From: Sclerodactyla briareus
Lineage: Eukaryota > Echinodermata > Holothuroidea > Dendrochirotida > Sclerodactylidae
Assembly: GCA_026419785.1 (NCBI GenBank)
Contig: JAODTK010004499.1
Location: 1-64,000 of the forward strand
Direction: 5' to 3'
Length of the DNA stretch: 64,000 nt
Of this stretch, positions 38,001-47,097 are shown in pieces. The notes below the pieces were generated by a model. The model ran no database searches. It was given only the letters and a program-made list of their open reading frames with translations, and was not told the origin of the DNA. The position numbers were made by a program, and so were the translations under genes. How positions within the stretch are numbered: the stretch's first letter is position 1; the number at the start of each line of letters is the position of its first letter.

Positions 38001-38803
38001 ACAACAATCGCCTTAACACAAGACTAACCCTCCCTGGTTATGTATTCAGTTCAGCGTTCCAATAGCTGGTGTAGCGTTGCAAAATGCTCATCAAATGAGC
38101 AAAATTGCTACACACTTTCGGAAGTGAATAGCATTGCAGTCAGTTTGTACACAAAACTTGAGACGGCATTGAAGGTTTTCTACATTCTCTTTAAATTGCT
38201 ACACAAGTGCTTGGCACTATTTCAAAAACACACCAATCCCGATTTTATGCTCTTTACTTAAGAGTGATTGATGCCAGAGCCTTCAACAGGGGTGCATGAC
38301 ATTTAAACATTTTAATAATATAATAGCCTAACATTAATCGTTGGGCCTTTTGTAGGCTGGCTAGAGAAATTCTCCGTGCACTACAACAGCTCCTGTCGGC
38401 TGTCACTTGTCAGTGTCCCCATCACTGTTGGCCAAAGTGCTAGAACTAACCCCTAACGAGTAACGTTATCGCAGGCCTAACCGTAGTAACCGTAAGTTTA
38501 ACAAACACCTGACTCCAAAATTACAAAACTAGCAGTAGCAACTATCAGACTGCTACCCTATCGAGGGATAATTGATTCATTTTCAAGTAGGATCGTCTTG
38601 GATGTTGTTGATGTCTTTGTGATCAATCCCGTTTGTTGTTGAGGAAGCTCCGACTTCGTCATCTTCCTCCAGTCCCTCGAGGAGTTTGAGCAGAACCTCC
38701 CGAGGGACCTTACACCCTCAACCTGTAATCTCCCCAGCCTTTGTCAGGCGGAAATTCTTCGGTAGGTCGTGCGCCTCTGGATCAATCCCGAAAGCCCTGC
38801 CAT
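25818..38803 (-). CDS. SEPHS: Selenophosphate synthetase (selenide, water dikinase), Sec-containing, seven exons
   Basis: Joined exons encode a SelD/SPS protein, which uses ATP to turn selenide into monoselenophosphate, the selenium donor for Sec-tRNA. Exons in transcript order: 38803-38557, 33146-33047, 31749-31601, 30786-30674, 29370-29174, 27656-27448, 26079-25818. Seen in order: [111 protein letters not shown] and QPAWIIG. These align along human SEPHS1 (392 aa) with the total near 425 codons. Most exon edges have AG/GT signals and the phases agree, so this is not a processed copy. Nearly every exon needs one or two single-base shifts to stay in frame, while conserved residues are intact; sequencing error is my first explanation. 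I cannot tell SPS1 from SPS2 orthology; the Sec codon fits an ancestral or SPS2-type gene. No SECIS element was found by eye. Confidence 0.9.
26416..26490 (+). repeat. 75-bp repeat, copy in SPS intron 6
   Basis: TCACCCTCAGTACTTTGGCA through TTGTTTTGCAGAGAAGAGAC to ATCATTGGGCGAGA. Nearly identical to 29024-29097 and 29714-29785. Confidence 0.92.
27448..27656 (-). CDS. SEPHS: SPS exon 6
   Basis: Acceptor CCCTGGCAG precedes 27656 and donor GTACGAT follows ACATCAG. It encodes [12 protein letters not shown], a damaged TD motif, [56 protein letters not shown]. The human counterpart is [26 protein letters not shown] and [21 protein letters not shown]. Several single-base shifts are needed. GYG replaces the usual GFG. 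Confidence 0.88.
27905..28672 (-). mobile_element. Helitron-like (family D) copy inside SPS intron 5
   Basis: Reverse copy. The left end has the hairpin TGGCGGGTAACCGCCA (the reverse of the 3' end) and the right end ATGTGGGGAAATAATT, with GTTGGAGAGTTATCGCGCTAA and GGCGAAGACAAAACCATGAT just inside. The interior carries internal repeats of GATAAA(A)AAGTT..AAAAATCCAAAATGGC. Confidence 0.65.
29024..29097 (+). repeat. 75-bp repeat, copy in SPS intron 5
   Basis: Same sequence as 26416-26490 with a few differences; it lies about 77 bases beyond the exon 5 donor. Confidence 0.92.
29174..29370 (-). CDS. SEPHS: SPS exon 5
   Basis: Acceptor CATTCTACAG precedes 29370. The exon encodes [36 protein letters not shown], then after a shift [17 protein letters not shown] and [13 protein letters not shown], with donor GTATGA. 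It corresponds to human [34 protein letters not shown]. Two single-base shifts are needed (CCAGGAACG and AAGAGCTCATG). The stretch between QW and AYQ differs most from vertebrate sequences. Confidence 0.9.
29714..29785 (+). repeat. 75-bp repeat, copy in SPS intron 4
   Basis: Same sequence as the other two, with intact GTTTTGCAG and ATTGGGTGAGAT at its right part. Confidence 0.92.
30674..30786 (-). CDS. SEPHS: SPS exon 4
   Basis: Reads without any shift: [20 protein letters not shown] then [19 protein letters not shown], equivalent to human [21 protein letters not shown] and VLGGVATTVCQPNEFIM. The acceptor is CACCCCAAG|GATG and the donor a canonical GTAAGT, splitting the last Val codon (GT|G) that exon 5 completes. 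Confidence 0.93.
31430..31505 (-). mobile_element. tRNA-derived SINE head in SPS intron 3
   Basis: On the minus strand TGGCACAGTTGGTGGAGC (A box, 31493-31476) and GGGTTCATTTCCC (B box, 31452-31440) have tRNA-like spacing. A T run at 31138-31148 may be the reversed A-rich tail. Confidence 0.7.
31601..31749 (-). CDS. SEPHS: SPS exon 3
   Basis: Acceptor TTATGCAG precedes 31749. The exon encodes [17 protein letters not shown], then [22 protein letters not shown] and, after one base shift, ITLLIAGFK, with donor AAG|GTACTA. It matches human [30 protein letters not shown]. It is the best conserved exon in the window. Confidence 0.93.
33047..33146 (-). CDS. SEPHS: SPS exon 2
   Basis: Acceptor TTTTACAG precedes 33146; donor AAG|GTAGGC follows 33047. 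The exon encodes [27 protein letters not shown], corresponding to human [28 protein letters not shown]. Reading it through needs about three single-base shifts, at the start, before LRHGG and before DPYIK. Confidence 0.85.
33147..38556. other. SPS intron 1
   Basis: No exon recognised on either strand. A divergent piece of the dispersed repeat with AATGACCTCCAGTGACC lies near 35.99 kb, and a lone TATAATAGCTCCATG motif at 37519-37533 matches the ends of the small element at 21.3 kb. The stretch 37.13-37.30 kb is CpG-rich with GGTTCGAACC. Confidence 0.5.
38557..38803 (-). CDS. SEPHS: SPS exon 1 with in-frame TGA (Sec29)
   Basis: The ATG at 38803-38801 opens [18 protein letters not shown], matching the human SEPHS1 N-terminus residue for residue in spacing. 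One base is missing at about 38783 (GGATT-GATCC). The TGA at 38720-38718 then falls at codon 29, exactly the position of Thr29 in human SEPHS1 and of Sec in SPS2 proteins, and is followed by [21 protein letters not shown]. The conserved Cys31 and Lys32 are present. The right end is less certain: a second TGA occurs in the same frame near 38587, and ENESIIPR in a shifted frame leads to a GTAGCA donor ending the exon at 38557. Confidence 0.88.
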
Positions 38804-39550
38804 TCTGATTTCTGGTTCAACGGTAGCCTTACAGTGGACCCAGTAACGACCATTATTTGTCAAGAAGGTGTTCAAGAACCCACAATTGCGAGCGAACCCG
38901 AACGGATGAGTGAGCCACGTGTTTCACGCACCGCCAAAACCAGAAAAAGGACTATCGCTTTTGGTGCAAACGCTTAGGTGCAGTACAAAGATTTCCCACA
39001 ATGCATAATTCTCGTTGCCTCGTACATATTCAGGAAATTTGGCTATCGCAAAAATGTGGAAAATTCCCTGTTAAAAAAAAAGCGAGAATGACTCTAGACA
39101 AACTTGTAGTATACTATTTTAAACAATCCAAATATGATAATAAATGATAAATTGTAGCTCATTTAAAAGTTTCAACCCCCCCCATTCCTAGTTTATTTCA
39201 TATTGTTGCTGATTTTTGCCGGCTCAAGTACAGGTCTGAGGAACAACTTCTTAGCTAGGTGGCGATACCAAAGGTCAGACGTCCAAGTATCCCACAATCC
39301 TATTTTTAGTAGATTTACTACGGTACCTTTTAGTGAGCGTCAGTGTATGTAGCGTTTATTTTTTCGTGTTCAATCCCAATGTAATAAACTGAGTTACGCT
39401 GTTTACGGTATCTGTATCAATGTATTATTTCGCACAGCTTCGGCCTATGGTCGCACATGCAGACTATTGATATGTAGTCTGCTGCCACTGCACGCTTATC
39501 CTAGTGCACCAACTGCGTGTTTAGAAAGTATCCCAGGCGATTTCATGCAG
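38804..39550. other. Upstream flank of SPS gene
   Basis: Promoter and 5' untranslated sequence of the SPS gene are expected here. No TATA box or other promoter element could be assigned with confidence, and no second gene is seen. Confidence 0.3.
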
Positions 39551-39553
39551 TAT

Positions 39554-40110
39554 AATTATATCCCCACTTCGCGGATATTCTGGTTTTGGCTTCGCCGTCT
39601 CCGCCGCGTCCGCGTCCGCGTTCGCCGCCGCGTTTTCTGTTAGTGCAATAACTCTCCAACACTTTGCCCGTTTGAGCCGAACTTGGCACACATGTCAGCT
39701 ATAGTGAATCTCAGATTAGTTCGAACGTGTATGTCGCGCAAATTGCATGGTCAAGCTAATTTGCATACTTTTTTTGCGCAATTTTCAAAGTTGGTGCGGA
39801 TTTCCACGAAACTTGGTAGGTGGGGCCTATGTTTGGTCCCGAAAAAAGTGAAGGTCTTTCAAGGTACCAAGGTCAAATTACGCAAGTTAAGAAGTTTGGG
39901 TCTGATTTCGATGAAATTTAGGTGTGGACGATGTTTTGTCCCGAAACATGTGGATGACATTCGGGGGTCATCAGAGGTCCAAGTCACGCGAATTCCGCAT
40001 AATTCTCGCATTTTTTTTAAAGTTGGTTTGATTTCCACGAAACTTGGTAATCTGGGTACTATATTGGTCCGAAGTAGTTAATGTCATTTCAGGTCCACTC
40101 GAACATTTCT
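39554..40110 (+). mobile_element. Helitron-like (family D) copy
   Basis: Starts with TATATCCCCACTTCGCGG, then TTTTGGCTTCGCCGTCTCC and a GCC/CGC-rich tract, then GCAATAACTCTCCAACAC and three internal repeats of TTTCCACGAAACTTGGTA. The right end runs into TGGCGGGGTAACCGCC, which is oriented as the 3' end of a reverse copy. Confidence 0.6.
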
Positions 40111-40319
40111 GGCGGGGTAACCGCCCATCCTTATATATCCCCGCATCCTCTTATTCAAGAAGATTTGGGAACATGAACGGACAATATTCGTGGAAAGAAG
40201 ACCTTTATAGACTTGTGAGCGCCAACGGTACTGGTAATGGGTCCTTCATAAATCACTTGTTAATTTTGAGGCACCCCTACAGCCCCCGGACAAGGTGCGT
40301 CCCTAAATAAGCCATTTAT

Positions 40320-41340
40320 TCAAGATTCGACTTTAACCCAATGCCACCCGACACGAGGTCAATTCAGGTCAGAGGTCCACTCATGCAGGTCAACAATTAT
40401 TCACACGTGGTAACCATCAGCCTTCGTCCGATATTCAATTCTCCCGCTTATAGCCAAAAAACAGTTTTGGACCCCTAAGTACCTCGATGACCTTAATGAT
40501 ATACATTTTTTATAAATCTTGTTACTCTCCATGTGATCATCCCTCCTATGAGCATTTTGCATTCCTGAAGAACACACCCAGTGCTATTGCCGAAAAGTAC
40601 TAAATCAGTTTTGACCCCTAAGTGACCTTTAATGACCTTCAATACTGGCGGTTTTTATGAAAATTGTTACCTCCATTGGATGCATCCCCTCCTAGACGCA
40701 TATTGCATTCTAATTCCACTTAACATGTCCAATGTTATTGCAAAAAGGTATAAAATTGAAACTTTTGACCCCTTGTAACTACCAAAGTATGTCCATCGAG
40801 CGGAGGTGTTTCCTCATAAAGCACACAAGGCTCTATCACATATCCAAATAAACCATTTCACTTTTTTTGCCCGTAACTCCGTAAATAAGCACATTTCTTC
40901 AAATTCGACCTTCAACCCATGACCACCCGCAGCGGTCAATTCAGGTCAAGGTCACAACAATGCAGGTCAACAATTTTATCACAAGGTGAACCATCTCGCC
41001 TTCGCAGATATTCAATTCTCCGATTCTAGGCCAAAAAACAGTTTTTGACCCCTAAGTTGACCCCGAATGACCTTTATGATGACAGTTTTTATTATAAGTT
41101 TTTACTCTCCATGTGTACCTCCACTCCTGGAGCATTTTGCATCTGATGAACACATCCATTGCTTTTGCCGAAAAAGTACTAAAATCATTTTTTTGACCCC
41201 TAAGTGCCTTTAATGACCTTCAATGACTGCGTTTATGAAGATTGTCACTCTCCATGTGATGCATCCCTTCCTAGAAGCATTTTGCATTCCAATGAACATG
41301 TTGCAAATGTGTGGGTTTTTTTTTTTATTGCAAAAAAGTA
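40320..41340 (+). repeat. Tandem duplication, period about 576 bp
   Basis: CAATTCAGGTCA recurs at 40361 and 40937, followed in both units by GATATTCAATTCTCC, GCCAAAAAACAGTTTT, ACTCTCCATGTG, GAGCATTTTGCAT and GACCCCTAAGTG. Each unit also contains a shorter internal repeat of the GACCTT..ATGCATCCC block. Confidence 0.8.
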
Positions 41341-41349
41341 TTACTCATC

Positions 41350-41770
41350 AATTTTGACTGATCAGGACCCTAATCTGTAAATTAGTCCCTCAATTTACCC
41401 TCATTGATCTTGATGCTATTGATAATTTATCAGGACGGTAGTAGCCTATTCACAAAGTTTCGTCAAATCCCAAAAGTTGAAGAAAAAATTGCATTAATTA
41501 TTCTAATTATCTAACGAATAGTAAATTCACAACATGATGACCTCAGTGATTTCAACGCAATTGATAAATTTATCGTGATCTGTTAGAAGGTCCTACTCAC
41601 CAAGTTTCGTGAGAACCAACAAGTTTATAATTTGCCTAATGCTAATTGGGCCACATTATGCAAATTATTCATGCAAGTTGACCTCCACTGACCTGGCCAC
41701 TTAGAACATCATCGGCAGTGATAGTTGGCCCTATTCACCAAGTTTCATGAAAATCCAATGGGGTTTGAAA
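41350..41770 (+). repeat. Dispersed repeat family F
   Basis: ACCAAGTTTCGTGAGAA, TTATGCAAATTATTCATGC, GACCTCCACTGACC and CACCAAGTTTCATG recur in variants at 23.35, 30.3 and 35.99 kb. Looks like a SINE or LINE tail, with no ends seen. Confidence 0.45.
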
Positions 41771-41859
41771 TATCCCATACTTCTGCTATAATTAGGCTAC
41801 GTAAAGAAATGCAAACTTGAACTCGGAGGACCTTGAAATGGCACCCTGTTTTTCGGCTT

Positions 41860-42162
41860 CCAACAACTAACCACAAAACCACAATGTTTCGTGTAAATCG
41901 CACACGACTTGAAAATTTGCGAAAAACCTGCGAAATAGAGGGCAACCAAAATACACGATATAGACCATTTTCGAACTATCCGAGATTTACTCATCGGACC
42001 ATGTGTCCCAAGTTTTGGGTCAATCGGATAAAGTGTAAAGAATGAGAGCGCTAACGCAAAAGTTTCCGGCGGCGGCGGCGGCGGAGCCGGCGTGCGGCGG
42101 AGACGGCGGGCACAGGGTCAAAACCATAATATTCCAGAACACTCACAGTGTTGCGGGGATTA
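41860..42162 (-). mobile_element. Helitron-like (family D) reverse 5' part
   Basis: AATAGAGGGCAACCAAA, CATTTTCGAACTATCCGAG, GGCGGCGGCGGCGG and CAAAACCATAATATTCC, ending in GTGTTGCGGGGATTATAATT, matching the right half of the copy at 51.3-51.97 kb. Confidence 0.6.
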
Positions 42163-42164
42163 TA

Positions 42165-42610
42165 ATTACGCTATCTCGGAAGTTTGTCGGATTTCAACGG
42201 AAAACTTGGTAGGTGTGGACGATGTTCGGTCCCGAAAAAAGTGGAGGACCTTCCAAGGTCACCAGAGGTCAAAGTCACGCTAATCTGCCCAATTTGCGCA
42301 TTTTTCGAAATTTGGTCTGATTTCCACGAACTTGTAGGTGGGATTATATTGGTCCGAAAAGTGAAGGTTGTTCAAGGTCATCAGGTAAAATACGCGATTA
42401 TCAAAATTGTGTCAGATTTCAACGAAACTTGGTAGGTGACATGTGAAGCGCGTTGAGACTACATTCGCGGTGAAAATTGCCCTATATAAAAACTTCTTAT
42501 CATTATTATTCGGTAATGCCATCCACATGGCACACAATATAACCATCTCCACGAAATGATCGCGAGGTGGGGATATACCGTTGGCGGTTTACCCGCCAGC
42601 ATGTGTCTAG
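42165..42610 (+). mobile_element. Helitron-like (family D) 3' part with CTAG end
   Basis: Body repeats of GTCGGATTTCAACG..AACTTGGTAGG end in the hairpin TTGGCGGTTTACCCGCCA, nine bases and CTAG at 42607-42610, followed by T. This is the layout of a Helitron 3' terminus. Confidence 0.65.
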
Positions 42611-42899
42611 TTTTCTGAAGGTTCTGAAGGTCTCAACAGGTCGGTATTACTCAGTGCTGTTGTTTGCGTTTTCACAATGTTCTGGCGCGGCGGCACTCGA
42701 ACCTGCTACAGGTCCTGTCAGACTTATGATAAACTCGTGCGTTGTGACCTGAGGCTACTGGCCAAGACACAAGATTGACGTAGGCCTACGAGCTATCCGT
42801 CAATTCGATTTTCCTGTTATGTTTTCCTTTAAAAATAACGATGAACTTGTGCATTCGCCGAACAAAAAATTAACAAACACCACAAATCATAGCGATAAG

Positions 42900-43345
42900 A
42901 GGAGGAGGGCCGGGGTCCAGGGGGTCCAGGTCCCGGGGTTCCGGATCCCCCCTTTTTTTGGCCGGGTCAGAGCTTCTCGAACACTATGCATTCTACAATC
43001 ATGTGTAGCCAGTCTCCAGATGGCTTCTGGGACGCATGGGCGCGCCAGATTTCCCCGACGGGCGCCAAGTTCCCGACGGGGGGTCCCCGACCCCCGACGA
43101 AAGTTCAGCATATCGTTCGCCATAGTGCATCTCACCCTACCCTGTAAATCAAAACGTTCAGTTTTTCTTGTTTTCATTCCTCTTTTCCTTTTTTTACCTC
43201 TTTTCATCTGTGTTAATTCTCGCATTCGCTCGATTTTTTCCTCTCACTCCCGGCCCTCTCGATTTTTCCCCGACGGGCTGGGGGGGGGGGCACTGCTCCT
43301 CGCTATGGATGTCAGTGGTGCTGACTGTAACCCTCTACATAAAGC
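42900..43345 (+). mobile_element. Family A copy, left part
   Basis: GGGTCCAGGGGGTCC, GAGCTTCTCGAACAC, TATGCATTCTAC, CAGATGGCTTCTGGG and CTGTAACCCTCTACATAAAG follow the family A order. It breaks off at about 43345 and seems to resume at 44320. Confidence 0.6.
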
Positions 43346-44064
43346 AGCGGTTCCATTCACGCGGGCGGTCGGGCGGGCCGGGCCGGGCGGGTAAAATCCT
43401 CACGCGTTATGTTTCAATGGTGCTGTTTCCATGCACCCTGGCGGCGGGTAACGGGCGTTTTCGCGAATCGGTCATTAGCGATTTACCCGCCCGTCCGCCT
43501 GCGTGTCCGCGTGGGATTTCGTATTCGATTTCCGGGGATTTCCCTTCAATCGTCCTGGCTTGTAGCCCGAGAGTGGAGAGTCCAGTACATTTATGTTCAA
43601 ATAATGTTCCAAACAACATTCATAACTGTTTCATCACTTATGGATTTCAACACTACAAATTGTCTCCATTTTTAACGGCCAGACACCTATTTGAACACAT
43701 ATTTGCATTTTTAAACCATTGACATGTCAAGTATTGGCTAATTAACTCTCCCCCAAACCCTGTCCGCATGTGAAGTTTTAATAGTGGGCCGTATCGTTTG
43801 ACATTTGAACTGGTTTTCAAGAATTGAACACCGGGTTTATACACTAATTATGCGTCCCGTGTTTGATAACTCATCATCATAATAATAATAATAATACTAA
43901 TAATAAGAATAATATAAATATAATACTAATATAATAATAATAATCCTTATTATTATTATTATTATTATTCTTATTATATTATATTATTATTATATTATTA
44001 TTAGTATTATTATATATTATTATTATATTTATCAAATAATATCATATTATTATTATTATTATTA

Positions 44065-44095
<31 letters not shown>

Positions 44096-44315
44096 GTTAT
44101 TATATAATACACGGTTCTTGATATAGAGCATATACACACTAAAAGTGGAAAGAGGTGCATGATTATGTTGAAACGCGGCACCCGACAGCCCCCGCCCGCC
44201 CGCGGGCAGGAACACGGTTAAGAATACCTTTACAAGATGCACAGTCATGTGTACCCTTGACCCTAACAGGCATGTCTCCCTAGGGAATTAGCATTCTCCC
44301 CCAAAGTGAAACTGT
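43346..44315. other. Insertion splitting a family A copy; includes GC-rich sequence and ATT microsatellite
   Basis: Begins with a CG-rich stretch (43360-43520), then AT-rich DNA. No gene recognised; open frames across the GC-rich part have no family features. Confidence 0.4.
43876..44105. repeat. (ATT/AAT)n microsatellite
   Basis: About 230 bases of AAT and its complement, first as AAT then as ATT, so the array is an inverted repeat of itself around 43943. Confidence 0.95.
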
Positions 44316-44319
44316 TAAA

Positions 44320-44810
44320 TAAACAGTTTGAAGAAAGTTATTTGTAGGGGGTGGGGTGAGGTTGTTCCAATATCATGGAATAAAGTGTTATGCATACATT
44401 TAAATCTGTGCAATAGGACATATCCGTGTGAACCTCCGAAAATTGTGCGCGCTCTCTCTCTTCTCGTTTAACTATGGGACAGCGCCTCATACTGCAAAGG
44501 TCCCACGAGCAAATCTGTGCATGAGTGACCGTGACACGCAACATCATGTAATATAGCCCATGGTATTCATTCACCTCAAAGCTTAAACATAGGCCTCTTC
44601 TATAACATCTCTGAAGACCCTGATGAATTTCTCTCTTGATTTTTTCTTTTGTTGAACGGGGGGTTAATACGTAGCATAAACAATAGAAGGGGCGAAAAGA
44701 CAATATATCTCCCGGCGAGATCCGTGAATCGTTGTATAGTTGAGGAAACAAGAAAAAATAATTCCAACACTAAACTGACTGAGACTATGAGCGATGGAAA
44801 TTAGTTTTTC
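44320..44810 (+). mobile_element. Family A copy, right part
   Basis: Aligns with 60345-60800: GGGGTGAGGTTG, CCGTGTGAACCTCCGAAAAT, CACATAGGCCTC, ATACGTAGCATAAACAATAG and CGTTGTATAGTTGAG. The long minus-strand frame here is a by-product of the repeat. Confidence 0.65.
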
Positions 44811-44949
44811 AATCCGTATTGACCGACCTATCCATCAACCTCTCTGTGCACGTCGCAATGCGCGAATGTGGTGTAAGTTGCGAGTGCATAATGGCCGCCT
44901 TTGCGACCGTGGCTCCATGGAGAAGTAATGGCGTTTGGGCCCGTCGCTT

Positions 44950-46170
44950 TTTCTTCAGGTTAGTATGATATGGGTATCGTCAGCAAATAAACATGCTGCA
45001 TATCCTCATAGGGATTGATAACGTACTTAAAGTCCATATATACTATGAACTCGAGAGGCCCCAACCGCCCAAGTACAGACCTTTGCGGACACCCCACGGA
45101 TTCGATTTGGCACGATAGGGATGATTGGACAAACGATGGTTTGCTTACGGTCCTTGGTAGATCATTGTATCAGTTTTAGAGCAGAACCTCAACCATTAGG
45201 GTGTGGTGCATCTCTTGATGATGATTTTCGTGGTCTTTTGTAATCAAACGCAGAAGGGGTAAGCTAGTAGGACCACGACCGCGTCAAGGCCTTTATCGAA
45301 TCGACGGCAAGCAGCAAATCATTATTCATTGAGGAGGACTTGTGTCTCATGGAATGATCGTCCGGTTTCGTTGTTTGAAAGAGGCAATTGTCATTCAGTA
45401 AACTCTCAGTGGTGCAGTGATTCCTTTCTCAAAACTTTGCCAAGGAACATGAGATTGGCATTGGGCCGTAATTACGTATAAGTAATTGTGATCAAGACCA
45501 GTTTTCTTTCAGAGCGGGGCAACGTGCGACGATTTGAATGGTTCAGGGTCCGGAAGCTACCAGAAGACAGCGACACATTAATGAGATGTGTGATATGCGG
45601 TGAGAGGCTGGAGACAGGATTTACCAACCCAGATCGGTGTATATTCAAACTGCATGCAGATTTGGATGGCCATTCCTTAATGAATACCACGTACCTAGCT
45701 CTTCCTAGGTACTGGTGGCAAATGAGATCAATTCATTTTCAGAGACTTGCTCTTCGGAATAGTCCCAGGAACAGAATCGCCCATGGTGGAAGGTTACTGT
45801 GGTCAACTTTAGCATAGAATATGTGCAAAGTCGTTAGCTATACGCCTCATCGGAATCGTCATCTGGAGAAGTGGCCGAGTTGTGGTTGTGTGAACGCTTT
45901 CTATCGAGACGGAATAGACCCTTGTTGTCACATTTCGGCGATTTCTTCCTTCGGGTGACTCGACTTGGAGTTTCACAATCTGACGGTTGTAAGAGCTTCC
46001 TTGCCAAGATATAGCTGCTTATGCCCTCCAGACCAAGTTGCCTCCATCTGCGTTCAAGTCTTCTTCTAAAGCGTTTGGCCTCTCTCTGATTTCTTTCTTT
46101 CTTCCGTGTACCAAGGAGCTCTCGGTCTGTATAGAGACGTGCGTGTCTGAACAGGTGTTTGTTGAGCAAA
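44950..46170 (-). mobile_element. CR1/L2-like LINE, ORF2 part, decayed
   Basis: Read on the minus strand from 46170: a basic linker LYTDRELLGTRKKERNQ.. RRRLERRWRQLGLE.., as found between endonuclease and RT in CR1/L2 elements; then KCDNKGLFRL..; then ITHLINVSLSSGSF, an RT block 1-like motif; then a DKALTRSW-type block; GCPQRSVLG; and finally CLFADDTHII with the catalytic FADD (44987-44969). Several frameshifts and stops. The endonuclease and 3' end are not seen. Confidence 0.8.
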
Positions 46171-46199
46171 GTGTGTCTGCGTTGCTATGGTAGGCTCAT

Positions 46200-46690
46200 T
46201 AAAGGACAACTGAAGGAGAAATTATAAAGAGGCAATGTCTAGCTGAGACAAAACTGAATGCGCTCATTCAAACCTGAAGTTCGACTGAATTCGACCTTCA
46301 CGTCACGGATTTACAACAGTCCTTTAAGTTGGCAAGATCGAACCGCATGCATCATGCAATAATAAATGAGTAATACCTTTGCACAACCCTGCAAAAAATC
46401 TTTGTTTTTCTATTGAAATTCCACACTTATTCTCACCTTCGCAAGTATTTGACCTATGGAAGAGGATTGCTGTAGTGGAGTGGTCTAACTTTTTGGTGAG
46501 AGAACACAACAAAATTACCGTCTGCCTAAATGGTGACTTATTCAACAAAATGAAAAAAACGGAATACATGACATAACTTACCGGGTTGTCCAAATGTGCC
46601 GCCATGCGTTTTTGCGCAATGGATTCTCCCCAATTTCTCTGCATGATGGACCAAACTTTAAAGGCCAATAACTCCACATAAACATCATAT
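46200..46690. other. No gene recognised; repeat-like
   Basis: TTAAAGGACAACTGAAGG and GTCACGGATTTACAACAGTCC look like pieces of a dispersed repeat. The minus-strand frame of 117 codons shows no family motif. Confidence 0.35.
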
Positions 46691-46789
46691 ATTGAAATGG
46701 GGTTTGGACCTATAGATAGAGTTTTCCATTTTTCACGATATAACTATTGTATTCAATCCTGCGCTATTATACCAGAACGACGAAAAGAG

Positions 46790-47095
46790 ATATTTACTTA
46801 TTCTTTAATATTTTGGGAACAATTCCGTCAAAGGTTTTTTATTCAGATTCCATCAATAGTTTGTTGGTACAAGATTTTCAAAGGTACATGTTTTACATTG
46901 ACTTTGCATTATAGAGAATCAGGCTGTCTCACCCCCCCCCCCTTGTATTTCGCAAAGAAAATTTTGTTATCATGGCTTATTGTGCCTTATCGGAACTAAC
47001 AAAACGGCTGAAATTCGGTTTGGAGTTTCGGCTGCCATACTGTAATACATAGAAAGTACCACAGGTTAAGTCACATTCACATGTCCATTGGCTTT
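46790..47095 (+). repeat. Dispersed repeat, copy 1
   Basis: Aligns with 50855-51180: TTATTCTTTAATA, a C tract, GTGCCTTAT, GGCTGAAATTCGGTT, TGGAGTTTCG and TAATACATAGA(A)AGTA. Confidence 0.7.
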
Positions 47096-47097
47096 CA

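Noticed and set aside
42819-43722. Long overlapping plus-strand frames (191 and 184 codons)
   Set aside because: They cross a family A copy and a GC-rich insertion, show no domain, and owe their length to low stop density in GC-rich DNA.
45488-45817. Plus-strand 109-codon frame with a CVICG..CIFKLH zinc-finger look and a TTTTCTTTCAG acceptor
   Set aside because: It is antisense to the CR1/L2-like LINE. The minus strand here reads ITHLINVSLSSGSF and fits between the LINE linker and RT core.
45834-46169. Minus-strand arginine-rich 111-codon protein
   Set aside because: Its RRRLERRWRQLGLE segment and position upstream of FADDTH show it is the linker part of the same LINE, not a host gene.
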